Notes: generated from the letters alone by a model not told the origin. A stretch of DNA of 64,000 nucleotides from Pseudoalteromonas prydzensis (GCF_001661495.1 NZ_BDDT01000001.1:806001-870000), one strand, 5' to 3'; shown: positions 16,514-28,000, numbered from the stretch's first letter. Numbers and translations: made by a program.

Positions 16514-19216
16514 CTAGAATGAAAAACCAGCTCTTACACCGTAATACCTTGGCATACCAAAGCTGCCTTTTGGCACACCTTTGCTGGTATTATTCCAATA
16601 TTGAATCGTTTCATCAGAGGCATTATTAACGAATACTTCTGCGTACCAGTTTTGCCCTTGCGGTTCATACTTGATTGATGCGTTATAGACAGCAAAGGCA
16701 TCACGGCTATCGTCAATATATTGAGTTGCCTCATCCGACACACTAAAATCCATGTCATCTAAGTGTTTATCAACATTCCATACCGTTGAGTACGAGTCAT
16801 CTTTCCAGCTAGCATTAAGCCAACTATGAATAAAGCCATATTCACCTAAATTAAATGTGTGGGTATAGCTAATGTTCGCCGTGTACTTAGGCGTCATTGC
16901 TAAGTTGTTGCCTTTAAGGTTGGTTGCAAGCAAGGTATTTTCAGGATCAATCGACTCCTCGTAAGAGATATCAAACAGGTATTCAGAATCATAATCCCAT
17001 TTAGTATTCCAATCTTCAGTGATTTTTGCATCCGTCCAAGTGATATAACCGGTAATACGGCCGTTTGGATACGGCTTCCAATCAAATTCGAATTCAAGGC
17101 CTTTGATTGTCGAGCCCGGTACATTTTGCGTGTAATAAGCAATCACAGGCTGGTTTTGAAAATCCAGTACTGGCTCCCCGTTTTCATCTAAAACCGGTGT
17201 ACCATTGTCGTCTTCAACAACCGATAAACGCTCAACGTTACCAATTGAGCCAACAGAGGCGTATTGCATGTCGGTATAATCTGTGTAGAAAAATGCCGCT
17301 TTTAAGTTCAAAGAGTTATCAAAAAAGCTAGACTTAGCACCAAGTTCCCAAGTGAGTACTTCTTCTGGGTTAAACTTGGTTTCAAAGCGCGTTACATCGC
17401 CTGTTCTATCATTGACAACTTCATAAACATCACCAATACCACCGGCCTTAAAACCACTGGCAAGGTAAGTATAAATCATGGTTTGTGCTGAAACGTCATA
17501 GTCTAAACCAACACGAAAATCATGATGTTGCCAACTGCCTTTGTTGTCGTTTGCAAAGTATGAGGCATAAATAGCGGGATCTTCATAATAATCAGCGGGT
17601 AGATTATTCAGATCAGTTCTATTTAACCAGCCTACCGCGCAACCATCCGCATTAGAGCAACGGTATGTTCTACCGCCTTTGTCTTGTTTGGTTTCGTCAC
17701 TAAAGCGATAACCGAATGTGGCATGCAATTTATCGGTTAATTTGTAGGTACCTTGCCCAAACAAAGCGAATGCATCTGTTGAACGATCTGGTTGATCCCA
17801 AAAGGCTTTATCATCCATCGGGTTATCGTAATAACCTAAGGTGGTGGTTTTTTCGTGGAAATAGTTAGCACCAACAATCCAGATAAAGTCACCATACTCA
17901 TCTGACTGTAATTGCACTTCTGTTGAAAAAGATTCAGCGCCAGTGCCATCTAAGAAGTAGGTTGCCCCATCCCACGGATCGAGGCCAACTTCGCTATCCT
18001 GTGCTGAAGAGCGCTCCATATTTTCATAACCTAGTAACCACACCAGTGAATATTGATCATTAATGTCGTAGTTAAAGGTGTTTCTCAGGTAAGTGATATC
18101 TAAATTAAGCTCACCAGGTACATTCACAACAGCTTGGTAGGTATTATCGCTTGGTAAAAAGTTAGAGCAATCACCGCCCAATTCAGCTGAGCGTCCGCGT
18201 AGTTTGTCGCAGTTTACTAAATCAAGGTTGTTATTGCTGTCATTAACATACTTTTGAAAAACCGTATGGTTCGAAAAACTGCCATCTAATGGCTCCCAAA
18301 GAGTACTAATTCTGAACGAGTACTCGTTGGCATTATTGTAAAAATCGCTTTTATCAGCCGGTGTTAATTGGCGTACTTTTTGCGCCTCTGGATCTGTGCC
18401 TGCACCATCTATCCACCAGTTTTCACGCTGTGTAACGGTTTGTCCGATACCTTGATAAGAGTCTTCAGAGATAACTGGTGCGTTGAGTATATCGTCACTT
18501 AATCGTCTTGAGTCATATTGGTTGGGGTCATAATAACCCTCAAGATAAGAGTCGCGCTTAAGGCCTTTGGCAGAAAACCGCACTGCAAACTCTTCATTAA
18601 CAGGAATATTGATCATAGTATCAATATTTTTGCTGTTAAAATTTCCCCCTTCAATATTTAAGTTACCGTATAAATGCGTGAATTCAGGCTTTGCTGAAAT
18701 AACATTAATGCTACCAACTGTTGAATTTCGGCCAAATAGTGTACCTTGCGGTCCCCTCAGTGCTTCAACGCGATCAATGTCATACATCAAAGCAAGTGCG
18801 CCTTGCATTCTTGGCGAGTAAATACCATCAAGATGCACACCAACAGCGGGATCGCCAAGCTCAGTAATATTAGTGGAGCGTACACCACGCATAGAAATAA
18901 CTGGCGCTGATTGATCAGTCGCTGTAGAAATATCTAAGCCAGGTACTAGGTTGGCAATGTCTTTAACACTATTTACGCCATTTTGCCTGAGATCCGCTTC
19001 TGATAATGCAGTAATGGCAACGGGTGTTTCCATTAACTTGGTTTTACGCTTGGTAGCTGTAACTGAAATAACTTCTAATGAGGTGCTTTGTGCGTCAGCA
19101 GTTTTACTTTCATTCGCATTTATTGAGTTATCAGTAGCTGCTTGTTGGGCATGTACTGGGAATGAACAAGCCAATGCGACGGCTATTGATAATGCTTTTT
19201 TATTTATTGTGTGCAT
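16514..19216 (-). CDS. TonB-dependent receptor of the beta-glucan locus
   Basis: A 900-residue outer-membrane receptor. Signal peptide 1-23; TonB box-like LEVISVTATKRK; plug domain with TPVAITALSEADLRQNGV and RVEALRGPQGTLFGRNSTVGSINVIS; then the barrel, ending in VRAGFSF with the terminal Phe. The plug type is that of general carbohydrate and vitamin receptors, not the TonB-siderophore group. Being first in the operon with GH16 and GH3, it most likely imports beta-gluco-oligosaccharides. No SusD partner exists, as usual for this phylum. Confidence 0.88.
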   Translation of the reverse strand: MHTINKKALSIAVALACSFPVHAQQAATDNSINANESKTADAQSTSLEVISVTATKRKTKLMETPVAITALSEADLRQNGVNSVKDIANLVPGLDISTATDQSAPVISMRGVRSTNITELGDPAVGVHLDGIYSPRMQGALALMYDIDRVEALRGPQGTLFGRNSTVGSINVISAKPEFTHLYGNLNIEGGNFNSKNIDTMINIPVNEEFAVRFSAKGLKRDSYLEGYYDPNQYDSRRLSDDILNAPVISEDSYQGIGQTVTQRENWWIDGAGTDPEAQKVRQLTPADKSDFYNNANEYSFRISTLWEPLDGSFSNHTVFQKYVNDSNNNLDLVNCDKLRGRSAELGGDCSNFLPSDNTYQAVVNVPGELNLDITYLRNTFNYDINDQYSLVWLLGYENMERSSAQDSEVGLDPWDGATYFLDGTGAESFSTEVQLQSDEYGDFIWIVGANYFHEKTTTLGYYDNPMDDKAFWDQPDRSTDAFALFGQGTYKLTDKLHATFGYRFSDETKQDKGGRTYRCSNADGCAVGWLNRTDLNNLPADYYEDPAIYASYFANDNKGSWQHHDFRVGLDYDVSAQTMIYTYLASGFKAGGIGDVYEVVNDRTGDVTRFETKFNPEEVLTWELGAKSSFFDNSLNLKAAFFYTDYTDMQYASVGSIGNVERLSVVEDDNGTPVLDENGEPVLDFQNQPVIAYYTQNVPGSTIKGLEFEFDWKPYPNGRITGYITWTDAKITEDWNTKWDYDSEYLFDISYEESIDPENTLLATNLKGNNLAMTPKYTANISYTHTFNLGEYGFIHSWLNASWKDDSYSTVWNVDKHLDDMDFSVSDEATQYIDDSRDAFAVYNASIKYEPQGQNWYAEVFVNNASDETIQYWNNTSKGVPKGSFGMPRYYGVRAGFSF

Positions 19217-19709
19217 GTTCGACCTTTTTGATGTGTGTGTAAACGTTAAATTTTGTTACTTTTATTTAACAGTCACACAGTATCCATAGGGTCTTTTTTG
19301 ATTACTAGCCAAATACGCTAAAGCGAGTGAGATATAATACAAGCCGAAGTTAAACACAGCACAATAAACAAACTGGTTTAATAAATTGCCTGCTTAAAGC
19401 GTTATTGCTGCCAATTATGTCAGGCTGCTTCTTGATATGGTCACATTTCAATTTAATACATAATGCCATGCTTGTACCTTTACTTTAAAAATAAATTATG
19501 GCAAAGTGCGCGCTTCTCGGGGGAGTAGCCTGCTTGACCGCTTTGTTATTAAAGCGCGGCAAGTAAACTTATCAACATAATTGCACCACATGTGCATGGT
19601 AAGTTTGTAATGTAGCAAGCATTATCGGCAAGACCTGGGTAAACACTATCCTCATGGCGGGAGATAGGTGTTTACCTTGGTTTAATGTTCCCGCCTCGTA
19701 GAAGTAAAA
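19217..19709. other. Intergenic region with receptor promoter and riboswitch
   Basis: A 493-base gap between divergent genes. The left half should carry the promoter of the glucan receptor on the minus strand. The right half from about 19505 is a structured leader described separately. Confidence 0.5.
19505..19700 (+). ncRNA. yybP-ykoY (manganese) riboswitch
   Basis: The leader contains GGGGAGTAGCCTGC followed by several hairpins: CCGCTTT / AAAGCGCGG, AAACTTAT / GTAAGTTT with an inner TGCAC / GTGCA, and GGTAAACAC / GTGTTTACC next to GCAAGACCTGGG. The GGGGAGTAG start and the AGACC-type internal loop are hallmarks of the yybP-ykoY class, which senses Mn2+. The downstream gene encodes a GDT1/MneA manganese exporter, the expected partner. 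High Mn2+ would turn expression on. Exact ends are estimated. Confidence 0.78.
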
Positions 19710-20267
19710 ATGGATACCTTTATCACATCAACCGTCACCGTTGCCCTAGCTGAAATAGGCGATAAAACCCAGCTTTTATCCTTGTTACTGGCTGCCCGTT
19801 TTGCTAATAAAACCGCACTTATATTAGGTATTTTGGTCGCGACTATCATCAATCATGGCTTATCTGCATGGTTAGGAGATTATCTCGCGGGAAGCTTTAC
19901 CTCTGAATACTTACCTTGGATTGTGAACAGCTGTTTTATTGTTGTTGGCTTATGGCTTTTGATCCCCGATAAGGATGAAGAAGTAAGCAATAAATACGAT
20001 CAGTACGGGGCATTTTTAGTTGCCTTAGTGCTGTTTTTTATCGCTGAAATTGGTGATAAGACTCAAATAGCGACTGTGTTACTTGGTGCGCAATATCAAT
20101 CTGTATTATGGGTCACTATAGGTACTACAGTCGGTATGTTGCTTGCCAATGTGCCAGTGATTTTTGCAGGTAATGCGTTACTAAAACGTATTCCTCTGGC
20201 AAAAGTTAGAATGCTAGCAGCCTTAGTATTTGTGGCACTGGGTTGCTACGGCTTAGTCACTAGTTAA
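19710..20267 (+). CDS. mneA: Manganese exporter of the GDT1/TMEM165 (UPF0016) family
   Basis: A 185-residue inner-membrane protein with six predicted helices in two homologous halves. Each half has the signature E-x-G-D-K-T-(Q): ALAEIGDKTQ near residue 15 and IAEIGDKTQIA near 113. The family exports Mn2+ (MneA in Vibrio) or exchanges divalent cations. The probable Mn riboswitch in the leader supports manganese. The stop codon overlaps the end of the converging PepSY gene by four bases. Confidence 0.9.
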   Translation: MDTFITSTVTVALAEIGDKTQLLSLLLAARFANKTALILGILVATIINHGLSAWLGDYLAGSFTSEYLPWIVNSCFIVVGLWLLIPDKDEEVSNKYDQYGAFLVALVLFFIAEIGDKTQIATVLLGAQYQSVLWVTIGTTVGMLLANVPVIFAGNALLKRIPLAKVRMLAALVFVALGCYGLVTS

Positions 20268-21478
20268 TTATTTGACTGAGTTATTCCAAGCACTGGCGAA
20301 TACACAGTTGCCGGTGCTTGGCGAACACTAAAAGTTTGTATGGTAAGCAACAGTGAATAACCTATCAGCAGCATACTTACCGCTCCCATAATACCAAACC
20401 ACTTTAATAATGACGGTTGCTTGCGTTTTACTCTGAGCCAATTCATATAAAGCCCCGCTACACAAATAAACGTCATCAAAAAACCAAATAGCGCCCAAAT
20501 TAATTTAGTACCAAGCCCCGCAAAATTACCGAAATGCAAAGGATCGGCAGTGTCTTTAATGCGCGCAACAATTGGTAAATCAGCCGCCTTTTGAGTTGCT
20601 AATACATCTGCTGAAGCTGCATCTAAGTACACTTTATTGGCTCGTAAGCGCACTAAAATGTCATTGTTATCACCTAATACCATCACCGCTTTATTTGCTT
20701 TAGTTGGATATTGTATGGCGCGAATATGTAAACTTGGAAATGCCTGCTGTGCAGCACTAATTATGGTAGCGCTAGAGCGTGGTTGTTGAGCATTACTTTG
20801 CAATTGGCTAACTGTTGCAGGCGGTTTTACATAGTGGTCAACTTTCGATGTTTGTAAGCCATGCTCGACTAAGTACCACACGCCAGTAACGGCCATAACC
20901 ACAATAAACCAGTAGCTCCAAAGCCCTAGTAATTTATGCCAATCAGCCCAGCTGCTGCGATTTGTTGTTTGTAATTGCCGTGGCTTTTTTAGGAAGTACC
21001 GCCACCACTGTCGATATACTATAGGGCTAGTAAACACTAAAATAACCAATAAAATAGCCAAACTAGTGACAATCAGCTTACCCGTCCAGCCCATGGATAA
21101 ATTCATGTGCCAGTTACGTAAAAAGCGCGATACTCGCCCCCACTGGCCTTCGCCAAGCCACTGACCAGTTGCTCCATCAACATACACAAACAAAAACTGT
21201 TGCTGCCACTTAAGCGACACTTCGGTTGCTAGGTAAGATTGCTGATGTCGCAATATGCTAATGATTTGACTACCAGGGTAACGCTCAGCCAGGGTATTTT
21301 CTATAGCAGTAAAGTCAATGTTAGGGGAATGCGAGAGCGCTCGAAATTTACTATCACTAAGATACTCAATTTCGTGACTCAAGGTTGCCAACGTGCCCGA
21401 TAAGCAAGTTATCAATAACAAGCTGCCAACAAAGAGTCCTGCCCAAGCATGTAAGTTAAACCACTGCTTTGCTTTCAT
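20264..21478 (-). CDS. PepSY-TM inner-membrane protein, siderophore-linked
   Basis: A 404-residue protein of the PepSY-associated TM family. Helix 1 lies at about 8-32 (LHAWAGLFVGSLLLITCLSG), followed by a PepSY periplasmic domain, two central helices (about 135-155 and 185-205), a second PepSY domain, and helices around 340-395. Conserved His residues in the first helix (NLHAW) and in RNWHMNLSMG could bind heme or metal. It begins 17 bases after the siderophore receptor stop and is surely co-transcribed. The family is thought to reduce or release iron after uptake. Confidence 0.88.
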   Translation of the reverse strand: MKAKQWFNLHAWAGLFVGSLLLITCLSGTLATLSHEIEYLSDSKFRALSHSPNIDFTAIENTLAERYPGSQIISILRHQQSYLATEVSLKWQQQFLFVYVDGATGQWLGEGQWGRVSRFLRNWHMNLSMGWTGKLIVTSLAILLVILVFTSPIVYRQWWRYFLKKPRQLQTTNRSSWADWHKLLGLWSYWFIVVMAVTGVWYLVEHGLQTSKVDHYVKPPATVSQLQSNAQQPRSSATIISAAQQAFPSLHIRAIQYPTKANKAVMVLGDNNDILVRLRANKVYLDAASADVLATQKAADLPIVARIKDTADPLHFGNFAGLGTKLIWALFGFLMTFICVAGLYMNWLRVKRKQPSLLKWFGIMGAVSMLLIGYSLLLTIQTFSVRQAPATVYSPVLGITQSNN

Positions 21479-21495
21479 ATTGCTAAATTAACAGC

Positions 21496-23643
21496 TTAGA
21501 ATGTATATTTAGCTGACAAATAAACACGGCGCGGTTCACCAGGGAAATGCCCTGCACGGGTTATAAAACCGCTTGATGCGTATTCTTTATCAAACACATT
21601 TTTCACTGAAAGCTGCCAAATCCATTGTTGGTACTCGGTTTTCCATGCCATGTTATACACCGTATACGGCTGCACTTTATAACCATCGAGGCTCACTTGT
21701 TCATCAACATAATCAAGTCCTGCCGCGATTGATGAATGTAATTGCGGTAACTCATAGCGTGTCCATAATCCTGCGGTATTTTGTGGCGCATTGGCGAATT
21801 TATCGCTGCCACTTGCTTGCGCTGAAAACTTTTCACTTTGCTCAACAATACGCGTGTCGTTATAGGCATAGCTTGCTGTGATCACTAAACGTTCGGTAAC
21901 ATCGCCAACAATTTCTAGTTCAAAACCACGACTATCAACTTCGCCTAATGCTTCCATTTGATCAATGCCGGTGTCTGATAACTCAGTGCTAGCTTGTAAA
22001 ATATTATTACGAATGATCCGATAGCTTGCCATATTCACAGCTAATGAGTCATCCAACAACTTAGTACGTAAACCAAGTTCGGCGATATTGCTGTGCTCAG
22101 GTTTAAACGGGCCGCCCACCTCTGGGTTTTGGTTACTGGCCGATTGCGGCATAAAGCCGGTGCCATACAGCGCATATGGGAAGAAGGTGTCGTTTAAGTT
22201 ATAACTGGTACCAATACGATAGGTTACATCGCTGTCTGAAAACTCGGTGTTATTAAGTACATCGGTATCTTCAAAGCGGTCGTAGCGCAGGCCAAAAGTG
22301 ACATTCCAGTGAGCGGTTACGTCAACTTGATCTTGTGCATACAGACCAACTCGTGTTGACTCGGTACTCGATAGACGCGGCGTTACGTTTTCTAAATCAT
22401 AATCATCTTTTGAGGTAAGTCCGTATTCAGGGTTTAAAATTGAAATACCCGGCACTGGACCGCCTTTACTGGCCTGCACGGCAGTTCTATATTCTGAGTC
22501 AAACTCATGTTGATACCAATCAACCCCCACCAGCATGACATGTTGCATAGCAGCCAGCTCTGTCTCAGCAATCAAATTGGCAGTGAAACTAAGCCCGGTA
22601 TTTTCCCGTTGTTGATCACGAAACTCGCGTTCGCTCCAGTCCAACACGCCATCACCGTCGGTATCGCTTAGCCCGCGTGGTTCATGGTAGTTTTGATTCG
22701 CTTCATTATTAAAATAACGGGCGGTAAAATCGGTACGAAATACATCATTAAATTGGTGCTGAAAACTGGCTTGAAACACATCTGCGAGTACGGTTTGGTA
22801 ATCCGTTGCTTCATTATGGTTCCAGCTAATGTCAGCAATAAAATGACCATTCTCATCCACTGGCACGCCTCGTAATCGAGCGCCCCCTAACTCTTGATCA
22901 ATATGGGTATATTGCAATACTAGGTTGGTGTCGTCTGTAAAATCAAAACGATAGCCTAAATCAATAATGGTGTTGTCTTCACTGGTGTTTTCACGAAATG
23001 GTTTATCTGAGTCTTTATAAAGGCCCACTCGGTAAGCTTGTGTTTGCTCATCGTTAACACTACCAGTCGATTCAACAGCCGCGCTAAAAAAATCATCATT
23101 GCCCACTTCAAGTGCCAGCGAAGTGTTGCTGGTATAACTTGGCTTTTTGGTCATGTAGTTAATAATGCCACCAGGGTTACCACTGCCATATACCGCGCCA
23201 CTAGGGCCTTTTAATACTGCCACTTGTTCAATATTAAATAACTGCGGTACTGCAAAACCACTAAATGGGTCACCTTTTACGCCATCATACAAAATTTCGT
23301 CTTGGCGAAAACCGCGAAACGTCACCCCTGAATAACTAAATCCATTTACACCCGCGATATTGCTATACAGGTCGGTCACCTGACGTGCAGCCTGATCGCT
23401 AATTAACGCTTGTGGAATAATCTGAATGGACTGCGGGATTTTTTCAAGCGGTGTGTCAGTACGCGTGCCAAATGTTGACTCAGTAGGCCGGTACATTGAA
23501 AAAGCACGCCCTACCACTGAAATGGTTTCTATGTCTTTTTCTGCAACAGTTACCGATTGTTGTTGCTCGGTTTCGGTTTGTGCTATTACAACAGGAGTAA
23601 CAAATATGCTAGCTAGTGCGATTGAGATTAAAGAGTGTTTCAT
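21496..23643 (-). CDS. TonB-dependent siderophore receptor (FhuE/FoxA-like)
   Basis: A 715-residue outer-membrane receptor. Signal peptide 1-21; TonB box-like IETISVVGRA; plug with TPLEKIPQSIQIIPQALI, FRGFRQDEILYDGVKGD and VAVLKGPSGAVYGSGNPGGIINYMTK, diagnostic of the TonB-siderophore group; barrel ending RRVYLSAKYTF. The ligand is likely a hydroxamate-type siderophore but cannot be fixed. A Fur box at 23680-23698 precedes it, and the PepSY gene follows directly. Confidence 0.92.
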   Translation of the reverse strand: MKHSLISIALASIFVTPVVIAQTETEQQQSVTVAEKDIETISVVGRAFSMYRPTESTFGTRTDTPLEKIPQSIQIIPQALISDQAARQVTDLYSNIAGVNGFSYSGVTFRGFRQDEILYDGVKGDPFSGFAVPQLFNIEQVAVLKGPSGAVYGSGNPGGIINYMTKKPSYTSNTSLALEVGNDDFFSAAVESTGSVNDEQTQAYRVGLYKDSDKPFRENTSEDNTIIDLGYRFDFTDDTNLVLQYTHIDQELGGARLRGVPVDENGHFIADISWNHNEATDYQTVLADVFQASFQHQFNDVFRTDFTARYFNNEANQNYHEPRGLSDTDGDGVLDWSEREFRDQQRENTGLSFTANLIAETELAAMQHVMLVGVDWYQHEFDSEYRTAVQASKGGPVPGISILNPEYGLTSKDDYDLENVTPRLSSTESTRVGLYAQDQVDVTAHWNVTFGLRYDRFEDTDVLNNTEFSDSDVTYRIGTSYNLNDTFFPYALYGTGFMPQSASNQNPEVGGPFKPEHSNIAELGLRTKLLDDSLAVNMASYRIIRNNILQASTELSDTGIDQMEALGEVDSRGFELEIVGDVTERLVITASYAYNDTRIVEQSEKFSAQASGSDKFANAPQNTAGLWTRYELPQLHSSIAAGLDYVDEQVSLDGYKVQPYTVYNMAWKTEYQQWIWQLSVKNVFDKEYASSGFITRAGHFPGEPRRVYLSAKYTF

Positions 23644-23679
23644 TGATATTTATACAGCAATCAAAATAATTCACCGCAT

Positions 23680-23698
23680 GATAATGAAAACAACTATC
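23680..23698. promoter_or_regulatory. Fur box upstream of siderophore receptor 2
   Basis: GATAATGAAAACAACTATC matches 15 of 19 positions of the classic Fur box GATAATGATAATCATTATC. It is centred about 45 bases before the receptor start on the minus strand. Confidence 0.75.
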
Positions 23699-23759
23699 AT
23701 TTACAATACTAAAAAGTCATTAATCTTATCCGAGCATTTCAGCCTTATTATTTACTTTG

Positions 23760-24020
23760 TTAAGTTATTTTTTTAGGCTCAGTCGCAAACCACATGATAT
23801 AGCTGCAACTCTTACACGATAACAGCGATGCGCTGCCATTTGCCCAATCCAAATTGAGGAAAGTCAAACCAGCAGTATTTAATTGCGCATCACCTAATTC
23901 GAAGTGACTACCCCCACAATGAATACACTTAGCTTTAACACCATTGAGCTGATATTCATCAGAACTTACTGCTGCCATTGCACCTTTTAGACCTTTACCC
24001 AGTTTAGAAAAAAATGACAT
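23760..24020 (-). CDS. Small zinc-ribbon-like protein
   Basis: An 86-residue protein with two Cys pairs, CIHCGG (about 32-37) and SCKSC (about 69-73), forming a treble-clef or zinc-ribbon frame around the core FELGDAQLNTAGLTFLNLDW. The N-terminus has an amphipathic Gly/Lys-rich helix. A metal-binding or nucleic-acid-binding role is possible, but I do not recognise the family by function. GGAGGG precedes the ATG well. Confidence 0.65.
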   Translation of the reverse strand: MSFFSKLGKGLKGAMAAVSSDEYQLNGVKAKCIHCGGSHFELGDAQLNTAGLTFLNLDWANGSASLLSCKSCSYIMWFATEPKKIT

Positions 24021-24176
24021 TTAAACCCTCCATGTAATTATTAATAATGATGGTTACACTTTTTGAACCATAAAGCTTACCACTAAGCTATTTCTGGTGA
24101 CCATTTAAAGTATTGAATTGAATATCTCGAACTAAATTGACGTCATTCTAAAAGAAAATACAATAAAAATGACAAA

Positions 24177-24740
24177 TCACTTCACAATTTCTAAAATTGA
24201 TTTAAATAAGCGGGTATTCGCCACTTCTGCCCATTGAAAAATAACACTTTCAGCGCAGCTGATCACCGCCCCTGCTTGCCTAAGTTGAGCGATAGCTAGA
24301 TCTCGATGAAGATCATTACGCGAACTCACTCCATCAGCAATTAAAAATACTTGATAGCCATTTGCTAACAGATCTAAGCATGTTTGCAGCACACATACAT
24401 GTGCTTCCATGCCGACGACAATGATTTGTGGTCGCTCATAGGCCGCAATTTGCTGTAGAAAGCCTGGCTCTTTACAGGCACTAAAGTGCGTTTTATCAAA
24501 ATAGCGAGCCTGGTTTAATTGCTGTTGTAATTGCAAATCTGTCTCGCCAAGCCCCTGTTTATACTGCTCAGTGATAAGGGTAGGCACTGCCTGTAAATTA
24601 GCTGCTTTAGCTAATTGTAAAGTGGTCTGCTTCACCTGTTCATAACGTTTCATAGCCGGCTGTAATTTATCTTGAATATCGATAACTAGTAATAGGCTTT
24701 GCGCCGCCTGTGCGTTAAATGAGTGCAACAATTTAAACAT
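24177..24740 (-). CDS. Isochorismatase-family cysteine hydrolase
   Basis: A 187-residue protein with the Asp-Lys-Cys triad of the family: D21 in LVIDIQDKL, K83 in YFDKTHFSA and C116 in EAHVCVLQT. The layout resembles YcaC/isochorismatase-like proteins (MEAHVCVLQTCLDLL, DGVSSRN). No siderophore synthesis genes accompany it, so a direct role in isochorismate chemistry is not supported; the substrate is unknown. Confidence 0.88.
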   Translation of the reverse strand: MFKLLHSFNAQAAQSLLLVIDIQDKLQPAMKRYEQVKQTTLQLAKAANLQAVPTLITEQYKQGLGETDLQLQQQLNQARYFDKTHFSACKEPGFLQQIAAYERPQIIVVGMEAHVCVLQTCLDLLANGYQVFLIADGVSSRNDLHRDLAIAQLRQAGAVISCAESVIFQWAEVANTRLFKSILEIVK

Positions 24741-25029
24741 CCTGTAAAATAAACATAATAATCAGCATAATGCATTTGTGGTAGCCAAGCCACCCGATCA
24801 AAAACAGCTAATCAATTTAGGTGGCAATTTTACTTAAGAAACGATGTATTTTGCGTGTTGATTTTACCAATAAAAGCACTATTCTTAAATTAATGCTCAG
24901 GGTCTTCATTTTAAAGTTCCATTTGACAGTTATAGCGTGCAGTTATGGCTAATTCTTTAATAAAACTGCAAATTGTTATGCTATATTTACAAACGACTAA
25001 CGTCTTACTTAAGTGGAGCAATAACATAA

Positions 25030-28000
25030 GTGCGGTTGAGCAATATTTATCTTATCTTATTTAGCATTATTCTCAGTTTTTGCAGTGTGGCTGCAAGTGC
25101 ACAAAATTATGCTCAACAATTACAGCGAATATCGACTGATGAAGGTCTATCACAAGGCCATGTTACTAATACCTTGCAAGATAAACTTGGTTTTATTTGG
25201 ATCGGCACGCTGCAAGGCTTAAATCGTTTCGACGGCTACCAAGTAAAAACCTTTGCCGGTGAATATAACCTCGATCAATTGATGATTAATCTTCTATATG
25301 AAGTAAGCAACGGCGATATATTTGTCTCTACAGAGTATTCTGGTGCATTTCTTATCGACCCGATAACACTTGAAGTGGAGAAGGTGTACTCAGGTAAACT
25401 AAACGCCGAAGATAGCCATTATTCCCCTATTTTAGCTATTACTGAATACCAACAACATTTTTACTATGCAATTAACGAGCATGTGTATATCTATGATATT
25501 GAAAATAAAAACTTTAGTCATGAATTTTCGATCAATAAAGATGATCATATCGTGCGAGCGCTTAGTATCTATGACAACTTTTTATATATCGCCACAAGCG
25601 ATGGGTTATATGCAAAATCACTCATTGATGATCATATAACTAAAATCCCCCTTGTCGCTAAAGATAAGCTTACTGAAGATAAAAACAATACCAAGTTTTT
25701 AGCGGTCGATCCGCAACTAGGTTTATTAGTTGGCACCGTTGAAGGCTTATATTCCATCCCCTTTGATGATAACGACATGCTCAATTTTAATGCTACAAAA
25801 GCGATATTCCTTGAACACAACATTTGGGACTATGTTAACACCGCTTACGGGGAGTTTATTGTCACCGAAAATGGCTTATATCAGTATCATCGTGACACAG
25901 GTGAAAGCCAGTTTTTATTGCGCTTTGACCAAAGTAAATTTCATATGACAGATAATACTATTGTTGATGTGATGGTCGATAAAACAGGACTTATGTGGTT
26001 AGCATCACGCTCGCAAGGCGTATTCACTTGGTCAAGTTTAGCCAGACGCTTTGGTAATGTGCAAGTTACTGCTGGAGACAAGCCGCATAGCAATATTATT
26101 CTTGCAATTCATCAGGGGGAGAGTGGTATTTGGTTAGGAACAGAGAATGGTTTAGCAAAAGTAACTAATGATGGCTCAACCAGCGATCTCTTTTTGACAA
26201 CCGATGATAAAAAAGCGTTTTACGGCCAATTTGGTGTGTTTGGCATTGCCCCTGCAGATCAAAATGAGCCGGGGCGTTACTTATGGTTATTACTTTACGA
26301 CAATCTCGCCTTATTTGATACCTACACGGAACAACGAGTTCCTTTACCAATGGACGACGCCACAAAGGAAATTTTTCAACAAAATATGACGTATGGCCAT
26401 CATCAGATTGACGCTGATACCTTTGCTTTTTTTAGCGACAATAATTACTTTTTGTACGACGGCAAAACGGGCCATACTCGGATTATAAAGGGCTTAAAAG
26501 AGCAACTAGATCCGCTAAATGCACATAGATTTTTAAAACCGTTAACGAGTCACCCTGATGAATACATGATCAGCGTGTCCGGGGCTTTATATCGTTATAA
26601 TGAAGACACCCAATTGCTTACCCTCATTTACGCTGTTGAAAACTATAATCCACTTAATTACGTAACAACAGAAGATTGGGTGCTCGATTATAACAACACG
26701 CTTTGGTTGGCCTCAAACCAAGAAGGTTTAATAGGCATTGACGCTAACAGCTACGAAGAGAAATACCGAGTTAATACTAAAACGGGTTTAAAAGCCAAAG
26801 CATTAGTGGCTCTGCAAATAGACCAATTTGGCTTTTTATGGATGAGTAGTAATAACGGTCTCTACCGGCTCGATTTAAATTCGATGCAAGTACATGCATA
26901 CACAGTAAAAGATGGCCTTACCGTCAACGAATTTAATTTTGATTCACACCTGCAGTTATCAGACGGCCGATTAGCATTTGGCAGTACTCGTGGCATGCTC
27001 ACCCTCGCGCCTCAAGATTTTTTATCTGTGCCAGATGATCGCCACAGCGCAACAACTGAGATCACTGATATTACTTTATTCTCAAGGGCACTCAATTACC
27101 ATCCTCAGCAATACGCAAAGCAAACGTTACAACTGACCGATGAAGATATGGGATTGGAAGTGAGCTTCTCGAATTTTGATTTTCAAAATATTGATAAAAC
27201 GCGCTACAAAGTATCGTTACAAGGGCCAAGCTCGCTACATTATGACGAATATACAAGCAATAAGCTTTTTTTTACAAAACTCCCTCCTGGCAATTACAAG
27301 CTATCACTCGCTGCATACAATTTAGATAGTGTAGGCTTTGGAGATACAAAAACCATTCATTTTAACGTTGCTCATGCGCCATGGCGCTCTCCGCTAGCGA
27401 TAAGTGCCTATGCAATGATTCTTTTTGCTGTGTTATTTTTCATTTTTTGGCAATACAGAACAAAGCAACAAACAATTGCCCACTCACATAATCAAGTGCT
27501 CCATTCACAACAGCAAACAGAGCTAGCATTAAGCAGTAGTAACAGTGGCGTATGGGAAGTAAATTTAACGACAGATGCTGGAACACGTCATCGTTTAATT
27601 AAAGAACTAGGGTATATAAGAGCAGCCGGAGAAATTGACTTTGCTGAATACTCTAAACTTATTCACCCTGAGGATCTAGGAAACTTGACGCAAGAATGGG
27701 CTCGCTTTATATCACAAAATAGTGATCAACAGTGGCAGGCAACCTATCGTATTAAACATGCTGAAGGTCATTGGCTGTGGTACCAAGATATCGGTAAAAT
27801 TACCCAAAGGAATGAACAAGGTGAACCTACCAAAGTCTCTGGAATTTATACAAACATCACCCAGCAAAGAGCTAATGCACAACAAGCCGCAGTTTTAGGT
27901 GAAGCATTTAGTCAAATCAACGATTGGCTGCTGATTTTAGATTCGAAGCTATTGCCTTTTTCGGTCAACAACAGTTTTGCCGAAGCGTTCTCTATTAACA

